Part shown: piece after piece, positions 1 to 5,312 of the stretch
Numbering within the stretch: position 1 is the first letter of the stretch
Layout of the letters: each line of letters opens with the position of its first letter
Made by a program: the position numbers and the translations under genes
Source: Candidatus Brocadiaceae bacterium
GTDB taxonomy: Bacteria > Planctomycetota > Brocadiia > SM23-32
Direction: 5' to 3'
Assembly: GCA_003551785.1 (NCBI GenBank)
Contig: PUNP01000293.1
Location: 1-6,872 of the forward strand
DNA length: 6,872 nucleotides
Notes under the pieces: generated by a model
What the model saw: only the letters and a program-made list of their open reading frames with translations
Told to the model about the DNA's origin: nothing
Database searches by the model: none

Positions 1-215
1 CCAAACAGAAAGTTGTCGCGGCTTAGCCGCAATGTTAAACAACAACTGATTCCGTGATTCAGGCTACAGTCTTCTTCCCTTTCCAGTCTTGAAAATCCCC
101 TTTTACGGGTTATGTTCAAAAATTATTGAACAAACCTTATCCCCGGTGGATCTTTTCCCTGCAAGTGCATAATCCACCGGGCGGAGCGTGTCCGGAATCG
201 GAATAAGCTCAGGGA
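1..215. repeat. Composite intergenic repeat, copy A (left end cut by window)
   Basis: Bases 1-34 match 4694-4727, the tail of module 1, and bases 99-215 match 4771-4887 (module 2) with 5 differences in 117. The stretch between the two modules (35-98) is not conserved and differs in length from the other copy (64 versus 43 nt). Module 1 ends with the small palindrome GCGGCTTAGCCGC (18-30). Module 2 contains a GTTCAA/TTGAAC hairpin and a perfect 10-bp stem, CCCGGTGGAT (142-151) with ATCCACCGGG (172-181). No open frame spans it. It could be a non-autonomous mobile element remnant or a structured RNA or regulatory element. Confidence 0.85.
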
Positions 216-278
216 TCAAACGAAAACCAGCCACTAATTCACACTGATCCGGTACGGAAAAGATAGTTATATTTCGCA

Positions 279-319
279 TTTTTAGCGTATTTCGTGGTTG
301 AAAAAATAGTTCTGATTAG
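279..319. repeat. 41-bp dispersed repeat, copy 1
   Basis: This stretch, which contains TTTAGCGTATTTCG and GGTTGAAAAAATAGTTC, recurs at 5781-5821 with two differences. It belongs to the looser family of 'GCGTATTTCGCGGTTGAAAAA' type sequences also seen near 4430-4450 and 4557-4572. It lies in the leader of the first Rpn gene. No function is evident. Confidence 0.8.
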
Positions 320-402
320 TGAAGATTAACGGAGTAAACAAAAAATTTTAATAATACTGTGAAGTTTCGCGAATTAATGACAGTAACAACAGGGAACTTG
401 TA

Positions 403-1329
403 ATGCCAACAGATTATGACAGTCCATGGAAAGACATGCTGGACAACTATTTTCCGGCGTTCATGGAGCTTTCCCTCCCCCATGCTTTTACGGAAATAGA
501 TTGGGGGCTGGGCTACGAAATCCTGGATACGGAGTTGCGGCAAATTGTCCGCGACGCTGACACCGGACGCCGCTACGCAGACAAGTTGATGAAGGTATAT
601 CTCCGGGGCGGTTCGGCGTTGTTCGTCTTCATTCATACAGAAGTGCAAGCGCAGTACGATGCGGAATTCACGCAACGCATGTTCACGTATCACTACCGCA
701 TATTCGACCGCTATCGTGAGCCAGTAGTCAGTCTCGCCGTACTCGCCTACGAGAACGAACAATGGCGCCCCGGCACGTACAGCTATTCCCGCTGGGGTTG
801 CAGCCTGAACTTTGAGTTTTGCGTCGTCAAACTGGCTGACTATCGACAGAACTGGTCGTTACTGGAGGATAGTGATAACCCGTTCGCCACCGTTGTGATG
901 GCCCATCTCAAAAACCAGGACACACAGAAAGATTACGATGACCGTCGGTACTGGAAGATGCAACTGATGCGTCGCATGTACGAACGTGAATTTGCACGCC
1001 AGACAATTCTGGATATATTCAGTTTTATAGACTGGTTAATGACACTGCCTGAAGAGATAGAACAAAGTTTTGAACAGGAACTGGAAACCTATGAAAAGGA
1101 AAAGAAAATGCCGTACGTAACCAACATAGAGAAAAGAGGCGAGAAAAGAGGCGAGAAAAGAGGCGAATTCAGGCTGCTTCGACGTCTACTGGAAAACCGC
1201 TTCGGCGACATCCCGGAGCAGTACCGCGAACGCCTGGAGCAAGCCGACAGCGAAACACTCCTCAAATGGTCCGAGCGCATCCTTACTGCCGAAACCATCG
1301 AAGAAGTGTTTGAAGATGTGAATCGTTAA
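403..1329 (+). CDS. Rpn-family PD-(D/E)XK nuclease / putative transposase-like protein with DUF4351-like C-terminus
   Basis: This 308-residue protein is a recombination-promoting nuclease (Rpn) family member, a group annotated as PD-(D/E)XK nuclease or putative transposase; E. coli relatives cleave DNA and promote recA-independent recombination. The family-typical N-terminus YDSPWKDML is present. The nuclease core is seen as VRDADTGRRYADKL (Asp60) followed by a strand carrying FIHTEVQAQ, with Glu80 and Gln82 in the E-x-Q form of the motif. Conserved blocks RIFDRY (99-104) and WGCSLNFEF (131-139) follow. A charged linker (about 219-256) contains three EKRG repeats, then a DUF4351-like helical domain (about 256-303, LLRRLLENRFG...WSERILTAETIEEVF). 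ATG 403 has an AGGGA site about 7 nt upstream. The gene is monocistronic, with hairpins right after the stop. It appears intact. An internal start at 1108 may give a second product. Cellular role here is inferred from the family. Confidence 0.88.
   Translation: MPTDYDSPWKDMLDNYFPAFMELSLPHAFTEIDWGLGYEILDTELRQIVRDADTGRRYADKLMKVYLRGGSALFVFIHTEVQAQYDAEFTQRMFTYHYRIFDRYREPVVSLAVLAYENEQWRPGTYSYSRWGCSLNFEFCVVKLADYRQNWSLLEDSDNPFATVVMAHLKNQDTQKDYDDRRYWKMQLMRRMYEREFARQTILDIFSFIDWLMTLPEEIEQSFEQELETYEKEKKMPYVTNIEKRGEKRGEKRGEFRLLRRLLENRFGDIPEQYRERLEQADSETLLKWSERILTAETIEEVFEDVNR
1108..1329 (+). CDS. Possible intragenic C-terminal small protein of the Rpn gene (RpnS-like antitoxin)
   Basis: In frame with the Rpn gene, ATG 1108 (Met236) is preceded by AAGGA at 1096-1100 with a 7-nt spacer, a ribosome-binding layout at least as good as that of the full-length start. 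The product would be 73 residues: MPYVTNIEKRG, three EKRG repeats and the complete DUF4351-like helical domain, without the nuclease core. In E. coli RpnA, an internally initiated C-terminal protein is known to bind and inhibit the toxic full-length nuclease. The same gene-within-gene arrangement is inferred here. The alternative is that the purine-rich codons for Glu-Lys-Glu-Lys-Lys look like a Shine-Dalgarno site by chance. Confidence 0.4.
   Translation: MPYVTNIEKRGEKRGEKRGEFRLLRRLLENRFGDIPEQYRERLEQADSETLLKWSERILTAETIEEVFEDVNR
1129..1164 (+). repeat. Three perfect copies of a 12-bp in-frame tandem repeat
   Basis: The unit GAGAAAAGAGGC is repeated exactly three times (1129-1140, 1141-1152, 1153-1164) and encodes the tetrapeptide EKRG. 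It sits in the charged linker between the nuclease part and the DUF4351-like tail of the Rpn protein. Perfect identity at DNA level suggests recent slippage; a change in copy number would keep the frame and alter linker length in both the full and the putative short product. Confidence 0.95.
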
Positions 1330-1331
1330 CA

Positions 1332-1376
1332 GGACAGAAAAATGGAAAAAAATTTTCTGTCCCCAATTTTTCTGTC
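1332..1376 (+). terminator. Hairpins after the Rpn stop codon, probable terminator or repeat-derived structure
   Basis: GGACAGAAAA (1332-1341) pairs perfectly with TTTTCTGTCC (1353-1362). The alternative partner ATTTTTCTGTC (1366-1376) can pair 11 bp with 1333-1343, so two mutually exclusive stems are possible. Only 2 nt separate the stop codon from the stem. The right arms contain T runs but no long T tract follows, so intrinsic termination is uncertain. The GGACAG/CTGTCC wording also resembles REP-type sequences that accompany IS200-like (RAYT) transposases. Confidence 0.45.
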
Positions 1377-1385
1377 GGATAGTAA

Positions 1386-1440
1386 AGTAGCGACGGCGTC
1401 CCCGCCGTCGGAATTGGTCGGCGGGGATGCCGACCCTACT
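1386..1440. repeat. 55-bp imperfect palindrome of two GC-rich hairpins
   Basis: CGACGGCG (1391-1398) and CGCCGTCG (1403-1410) form a perfect 8-bp stem with a TCCC loop. GGTCGGC (1416-1422) and GCCGACC (1429-1435) form a 7-bp stem. The two hairpins are also approximate reverse complements of each other, so the whole block, bounded by AGTAG and CTACT, is one larger imperfect palindrome. It is much more GC-rich than its surroundings. The layout is that of a REP/BIME-like or MITE-like element; no second copy is in the window. Confidence 0.75.
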
Positions 1441-1747
1441 ATATACACCCCCCTTCGTTATCTTAGTTGCCTTCTGTTCAATTTTTTGTGTCTTTTCGCA
1501 TGCCACGACGAAGGCTTTGCGAAGTCGGGTGTTTCTTGTGGCTATTAAAAATCTTCGCGTCCTTTGCGATCTTCTGTTAACATTTTTGTGCATTTTTGTG
1601 TTTTTTGTGGCTATATTGCATTCTCTCTGCCCGACTCTGTGGTCTCTAATGAGCGAAGCGAACGGGTGGCGAAAAAAACTGTCCCATTTATTATCGAAGA
1701 CCGCGTTTGAACGAAGTAAATCACGCAGTGGCTATTACTGCAAGCTT
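1441..1747. other. Intergenic stretch without a supportable gene
   Basis: The region is low-complexity and T-rich. It contains degenerate runs such as TTCGCGTCCTTTGCGATCTT (1553-1572) and TTTTTGTGCATTTTTGTG (1582-1599) that resemble decayed members of the window's short repeat family. Open frames crossing it give repeat-derived, basic or hydrophobic peptides without a recognisable domain or ribosome binding site, so no gene is called. Confidence 0.7.
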
Positions 1748-1853
1748 AAACCCGTGATTTCGCGCCAAAAACAGGGCTCTAAGCCAGTCACAGCCCCCGT
1801 TTAAATTCATAAGCATCTGCCAAACATAAACTTGCTGCGGCTTGGCCACAATG
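1748..1853. repeat. Module 1 of the composite repeat, solitary copy
   Basis: These 106 bp align without gaps to 4622-4727 with 9 differences, and the last 33 bp also resemble bases 1-34. Here the module is not followed by the 117-bp module 2; homology stops at an ATG (1851-1853), 38 nt before the start of the AlbA_2 gene. In-frame TTG 1832 and GTG 1853 fall inside this repeat, which argues against using them as starts for that gene. Confidence 0.85.
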
Positions 1854-1891
1854 TGTACCGCAATGTGCACAACGGCACCCATATAACAACA

Positions 1892-3259
1892 ATGAACAGT
1901 AACAATCCCATAGAATATTTGCTTGCAGAAAACGAAGGGAAAACCCTTGAATTCAAGGAAAACTGTTCTTCTCTAGCCAATATTGTCCGCACAGCGGTTG
2001 CCTTTGCCAATACGGCAGGGGGCGTGTTGCTAGTTGGCGTACGCGACAAAACCAAGGAAATTGTCGGGCTTAAGTCGGCACTCGATGATGAAGAGCGCCT
2101 AGCCAATACCTTTGCCGATTCGATTTATCCTTTACTGATCCCAGAAATTCAGATCGTTTCATGGCGAGACCGAGAGCTGGTCATGGTAACGGTACCGCAT
2201 TCGGTAGGACCCTATTATGTAAAATCCGAAGGGTTGGATCGTGGCGTCTACGTACGATTAGGTTCCAGCAACCGGCGAGCAGGCCCGGAAATCACGGATA
2301 CCATCCGTCAACTAACCCGTAACACCTTCTTTGATGAGTGCCCTTGCCCGGAAATCAACTCGGAAGACATTGACTTCCGAGCTGCTTCCGAGTTGTTTTC
2401 CGAGTCAGGCAAGACGCTCTCCCAAGCCAAAATACGCAGTCTTGGCTTGCAAACAAACCTCGGGGGGAAATGGGTACCCACTCGGGGTTCCGTGCTGCTC
2501 TTCGGCAAGAATCGGGCCTCTATCTTTCCCCACGCACAAATCCGATGCGCCCGCTTCAACGGAACCACTTCCGAACGGTTCATCGACAGCCTGGATATCG
2601 ACGAGCATCTACCCACAGCCGTTGATACGGTGATTACGTTTGTCGAGAGAAACACGCGGCAACATTTAGAAATCGGGCGGTTAACACGGCAGGAAACGGC
2701 GGAATATCCTGTTCAAGCAGTCCGGGAGGCCATCATCAATGCCGTAGTGCATGCCGATTACGGAATTGGCGGAGCAGATATCAAAGTTGTCATATTTGAC
2801 AATCGACTGGAGGTAACCAGTCCAGGTTTTCTACCTTTTGGACTTACCTTGGAAGCTGCGCTTTCCGGGGTCTCGCGCCTACGCAACCGCGTGATCGCCA
2901 GAGTATTTCGAGAACTAAAATTGATCGAGCAATGGGGCACAGGACTGGGCCGGATCATTTCTGTCTGCAAGACACACAACCTACAGGAACCTCGCTTTGA
3001 AGAACTCGGCACATCGTTCCGGGTCACGCTGTTTTCAGGTCGACTTCTCGCGGAAAATAGACCGCAATGGCTTGCCCCCTTGATTTCGCACATCATGCAG
3101 TCTAATGAAATAACAACAAAAGATGCCGCCAGCCTTTGGCAGACCACTGATCGCACCGCTCGCACTCGTTTACGAAAACTAGTATTGCAGGGAATTTTGC
3201 AAGAAATTGGCACCAATCCCAAGGACCCAAAAAAAGTATACAAACTCAAGAAACAATAG
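1892..3259 (+). CDS. AlbA_2 (Schlafen-like) domain ATP-binding protein with HATPase and winged-helix C-terminus
   Basis: The 455-residue protein has the common three-part layout of proteins annotated 'ATP-binding protein / putative DNA-binding protein'. An N-terminal Schlafen AlbA_2 domain (about 10-125) shows EGKTLEFKENC and AVAFANTAGGVLLVGVRD. A GHKL-type HATPase_c_4 domain (about 270-385) shows the N-box REAIINAVVHADY (Glu279, Asn283, His287, Asp289), the loop SPGFLPFG (310-317) and QWGTGLGRI. A C-terminal winged helix-turn-helix (about 393-452) includes TTKDAASLWQTTDRTARTRLRKL. Family members are proposed nucleic-acid-binding regulators and often lie in defence or mobile regions; the exact reaction is unknown. 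ATG 1892 is chosen because AlbA_2 begins shortly after it and upstream in-frame starts lie in a dispersed repeat. The ribosome binding site is weak. No partner gene is adjacent, and the gene looks intact. Confidence 0.9.
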   Translation: MNSNNPIEYLLAENEGKTLEFKENCSSLANIVRTAVAFANTAGGVLLVGVRDKTKEIVGLKSALDDEERLANTFADSIYPLLIPEIQIVSWRDRELVMVTVPHSVGPYYVKSEGLDRGVYVRLGSSNRRAGPEITDTIRQLTRNTFFDECPCPEINSEDIDFRAASELFSESGKTLSQAKIRSLGLQTNLGGKWVPTRGSVLLFGKNRASIFPHAQIRCARFNGTTSERFIDSLDIDEHLPTAVDTVITFVERNTRQHLEIGRLTRQETAEYPVQAVREAIINAVVHADYGIGGADIKVVIFDNRLEVTSPGFLPFGLTLEAALSGVSRLRNRVIARVFRELKLIEQWGTGLGRIISVCKTHNLQEPRFEELGTSFRVTLFSGRLLAENRPQWLAPLISHIMQSNEITTKDAASLWQTTDRTARTRLRKLVLQGILQEIGTNPKDPKKVYKLKKQ

Positions 3260-3493
3260 CATCAACCACGCAACGACCAACAAATCTTCTTTCGTGTATT
3301 TCGTGTATTTCGTAGTTTCAAAAAAGTCTGTCCCCAATAAAAAATCCCTTAGCGCAAATCGCCAGCCTCGGACAGTTTTAATCTAAAGCCATTATTTTTG
3401 TAAATATTTTGGTTTATCGTTTCCCCTGCAAAAAGTTGCATACATACGTCCCCAATAAACGATAGTATCTGACCCCGATAATGACGATAATGA
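3260..3493. other. Intergenic stretch with short repeat debris
   Basis: After the AlbA_2 gene there is a near-tandem 9-bp repeat, TTTCGTGTA, at 3290-3298 and 3299-3307 with a partial third unit. GTCTGTCCCCAATAA (3326-3340), CGTCCCCAATAAA (3447-3458) and GACCCCGATAAT (3471-3482, repeated at 5766-5777) share a CCCC(A/G)ATAA core. TATCGTTT (3415-3422) and AAACGATA (3457-3464) are an 8-bp inverted repeat. No gene is seen. Confidence 0.7.
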
Positions 3494-3521
3494 TTGTCTT
3501 TGTTTCGCAAACAGATATAGT
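3494..3521 (+). promoter_or_regulatory. Candidate promoter of the VapBC-type operon
   Basis: TTGTCT (3494-3499) and TATAGT (3516-3521) are separated by 16 bp and lie about 60 bp before the antitoxin start. The match to a sigma-70 consensus is fair, not strong. Confidence 0.35.
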
Positions 3522-3581
3522 ATTTGCACTCTGTGCGAACTTTTTGCCAATTCTCTAAGGATTCCAGGAAGGAGTTTAAAA

Positions 3582-3824
3582 ATGCCAGCCATGAAAGAAA
3601 AAGAAAAACTTATCACCATCTTTGAACACCTGCCGCCAGAAGCGCAGTGTGAAGTATTGGATTTTGCTGACTTCCTTGCTCACCGCAAACAAGCATCGGA
3701 CAATCTCCCTCGAACAAATATAGATGAAGTTGCCGGATGCCTTCATTATGAGAGTTCTGCAAAAACAATCCAGGAAATGCATGATGCAATTGAAACTGGG
3801 ATTAGCGAAAAATGGACAAATTAA
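3582..3824 (+). CDS. DUF2281-like antitoxin of a VapBC-type pair
   Basis: The 80-residue acidic protein carries near its N-terminus the segment LPPEAQCEVLDFADFLAHRK (about 17-36), the helix pattern typical of DUF2281 and similar VapB-like antitoxins. The rest (NIDEVAGCLHYESSAKTIQEMHDAI) is the kind of extended tail that wraps the toxin in such families. ATG 3582 has a very good GGAG site with a 7-nt spacer; a second ATG at 3591 is less well placed. Its end overlaps the PIN toxin by 13 nt, which implies translational coupling. By family it would neutralise the PIN RNase and probably repress its own promoter; no clear N-terminal DNA-binding fold is recognisable, so autoregulation is uncertain. 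Confidence 0.8.
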   Translation: MPAMKEKEKLITIFEHLPPEAQCEVLDFADFLAHRKQASDNLPRTNIDEVAGCLHYESSAKTIQEMHDAIETGISEKWTN

Positions 3825-4213
3825 TCAGCATAGATACGAATGTGATAGTACGTTTCTTAACTGAGGACGATCAGCAGCAATTCGAGAAAGCGAAAGACCT
3901 AATCAAAAAGAACTCGATCTTTGTTCCTACCACCGTAGTTTTGGAAACTGATTGGGTGTTGCGTTTCGCGTATAAGTTTAAAAATGAAGACATCAGCAAG
4001 GCATTCAGTCGATTTTTCGGATTGCCCAATGTAATCGCCGAAAACGCAAAAGTTCTGGAAAACGCAATTGCCTGGAGTCAAGCAGGACTTGAATTTGCTG
4101 ACGCTCTCCACTTAGCTGCATCACAAGAAACACAGTCCTTCGCCAGCTTCGATCAACAACTTTGCAAGCGTGGCTCCAGTTTCAGTGCCTGCCCTTTGCG
4201 TGATCTGAATTGA
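3812..4213 (+). CDS. PIN-domain toxin, VapC-type endoribonuclease
   Basis: The 133-residue protein is a full-length PIN domain. The four acidic positions that bind metal in VapC enzymes are visible: Asp8 in SIDTNVIVRFL, Glu45 in TVVLETDWVL, Asp97 in FADALHLA and Asp114 in FASFDQQL. VapC toxins are Mg-dependent RNases that cut tRNA or rRNA; the target cannot be read from the sequence. ATG 3812 overlaps the antitoxin gene by 13 nt in another frame and has no strong site of its own, fitting coupled translation. The order antitoxin-toxin and the intact catalytic set indicate a functional TA system. Confidence 0.9.
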   Translation: MDKLISIDTNVIVRFLTEDDQQQFEKAKDLIKKNSIFVPTTVVLETDWVLRFAYKFKNEDISKAFSRFFGLPNVIAENAKVLENAIAWSQAGLEFADALHLAASQETQSFASFDQQLCKRGSSFSACPLRDLN

Positions 4214-4373
4214 ACTCTTGTGTCTTTGGTTTCCTAACCCACGTTTGAGCGGCCGCGAGATCACGCGGTATACTCTGTGGTTAAAAACAACTCATAATCT
4301 TCGCGTCCTTGGTTGAAATTGCCCCCTGCCCCATTATTGAAGATCAGTGATTCTTCTTCTGTTCCCCTGCCCC
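4214..4373. other. Intergenic stretch after the VapBC pair
   Basis: It contains a short hairpin CCGCG (4253-4257) with CGCGG (4264-4268), about 40 nt after the toxin stop and without a T tract, so it is a poor terminator. ATTGAAGATCAGTG near 4336 recurs as ATGAAGATCAGTG near 5861. No coding signal is seen; a minus-strand frame here is repeat-derived. Confidence 0.6.
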
Positions 4374-4589
4374 CATCCGCGTAAATCTGCGTGATCAGCG
4401 GTAAAAAAAATGTTCCCTTACGCATCTTCCGCATATTTAGCGGTTGAAAAAAAAGAGAAAGCAGCAACATAAAAACCGCAGATCACGCAGATTTACGCGG
4501 ATAAAGAGCAGGGAATTATAATTATTCGCCTGCAGCCCATCCGCGTAAATCTGCGTAATCAGCGGTTGAAAAAATGTTCCCTTCCGCAT
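4374..4589. repeat. Cluster of direct and inverted copies of a 28-52-bp repeat
   Basis: Bases 4374-4425 and 4538-4589 are 52-bp direct repeats with 4 differences, both starting CATCCGCGTAAATCTGCGT. Between them, 4475-4502 is an inverted copy: it is the reverse complement of 4375-4402 in 27 of 28 positions. The middle copy can therefore pair with either flank. A further relative of the inverted copy (4472-4508) lies at 5593-5629. Short repeats of this wording are familiar as abundant intergenic sequences in several environmental bacteria; a function is not known to me. Confidence 0.9.
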
Positions 4590-4621
4590 ATTCCGCAGTC
4601 AAAAACGGCATTCAACGCCTA

Positions 4622-4887
4622 AAACCCGTGATTTCGCGCCAAAATCAGGGCTCTAAGCCAGCCACAGACCCCGTTTAAATTCATAACCGTCTGCCAAACA
4701 GAAACTTGCTGCAGCTTAGCCGCAATGCAAACAGAACACCTCCTCTCTCCTCCTCACTCTTGACAGTCCACCTTTTACGGGTTATGTTCAAAAATTATTG
4801 AACAAACCTTGTCCCCGGTGGATATTTTCCCTCCAAGTGCATAATCCACCGGGCGGAGCGTGTCCGGAATCGGAATAAACTCAAGGA
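4622..4887. repeat. Composite intergenic repeat, copy B (complete)
   Basis: Module 1 (4622-4727) matches 1748-1853; module 2 (4771-4887) matches 99-215 at 112 of 117 positions; a 43-nt non-conserved spacer separates them. Module 2 keeps GTTCAA/TTGAAC and the perfect 10-bp stem CCCGGTGGAT (4814-4823) with ATCCACCGGG (4844-4853), while several differences between copies fall in the loop or outside the stems. It ends 186 nt before the antitoxin start at 5074; copy A ends 187 nt before the Rpn start at 403. Confidence 0.88.
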
Positions 4888-4995
4888 ATTATTTGCCACC
4901 CACTTCGCTAAAGACAGCCGCATAAGAGGGTATCGGGGTGTCGGGTTCGAGAATGCTTGTAAATAGTGAATTGTAAGTTATTGACAGAAATATTG

Positions 4996-5029
4996 TGGAC
5001 AGAAAAATGGGAAAACTTTAGTATACTAA
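4996..5029 (+). promoter_or_regulatory. Candidate promoter with overlapping 12-bp palindromic operator
   Basis: TATACT (5022-5027) is a strong -10-like hexamer; the best -35-like hexamer, TGGACA (4996-5001), is 20 bp upstream, which is wide. The -10 lies within the perfect palindrome TTAGTATACTAA (5018-5029), a plausible binding site for the ribbon-helix-helix antitoxin encoded 45 nt downstream. The direct repeat ATAAGTG (5041-5047, 5050-5056) follows. Confidence 0.45.
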
Positions 5030-5073
5030 TAGTAATACGCATAAGTGTAATAAGTGACATAGGTAAAGCGAAT

Positions 5074-5301
5074 ATGAATATCACCCTTTCAGCAGATGAA
5101 AAATTAATAAAAAGAAGCAGGCAATTCGCAGCTGAACACGGCACGACACTCAACGATATGATCCGTAATTATATGAAAAAAATTGCCCATCTCTCAGATA
5201 TCGAAAGAGATGCGGAAGAATTCGCACAACTTGCTAAAAGACAAGCCGGACAATCCCCTGACGATTTCGTCTTTGACCGTGAAAAAATCCACAAACGCTG
5301 A
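5074..5301 (+). CDS. DUF6364-like ribbon-helix-helix antitoxin
   Basis: The 75-residue protein begins MNITLSADEKLIKRSRQFAA, followed by EHGTTLNDMIRNYMKKI: a short beta strand and two helices, the ribbon-helix-helix pattern of DUF6364/VapB-type antitoxins. The acidic C-terminal part (DIERDAEEFAQLAKRQ, then SPDDFVFDREKIHKR) would bind the toxin. ATG 5074 is chosen because the domain begins exactly there, with AGG about 10 nt upstream; an in-frame GTG at 4966 would add an implausible, promoter-overlapping leader. The stop is 2 nt from the next possible toxin start, so the pair formed an operon. Because the adjacent PIN toxin is truncated, this antitoxin may now be an orphan. DNA binding to the palindrome upstream is inferred. 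Confidence 0.8.
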   Translation: MNITLSADEKLIKRSRQFAAEHGTTLNDMIRNYMKKIAHLSDIERDAEEFAQLAKRQAGQSPDDFVFDREKIHKR

Positions 5302-5312
5302 GTGTGAAACAG

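Noticed and set aside
316..762. Minus-strand open frame opposite the Rpn gene
   Set aside because: Shadow of the coding strand with no recognisable domain or ribosome binding site.
1186..1593. Minus-strand open frame of 135 codons
   Set aside because: It is the shadow of the Rpn 3' end plus repeat DNA (RRRGRRRYF, NRRSQRTRRF), with no domain and no credible start signal.
1427..1804. Plus-strand open frame of 125 codons with hydrophobic stretches
   Set aside because: It runs through T-rich decayed repeats and into module 1; the apparent membrane segments come from TTTTTGTG runs and no ribosome binding site is present.
1832..1891. TTG 1832 or GTG 1853 as start of the AlbA_2 protein
   Set aside because: Both lie in a dispersed repeat present elsewhere without the gene, and the domain starts only after ATG 1892.
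4261..4470. Minus-strand open frame with LITQIYADGG
   Set aside because: It is a translation of the intergenic CGCGTAAATCTGCG repeat, not a protein.
4374..4589. CRISPR array
   Set aside because: Copies are few, in mixed orientation and unevenly spaced, and no cas gene is present.
4936..4960. GGTTCGAG as T-arm of a tRNA
   Set aside because: The flanks do not form a T stem and no acceptor or anticodon stem can be built.
4966..5073. GTG 4966 as start of the RHH antitoxin
   Set aside because: The leader would cover the promoter and palindrome and has no family similarity; ATG 5074 gives the standard N-terminus.
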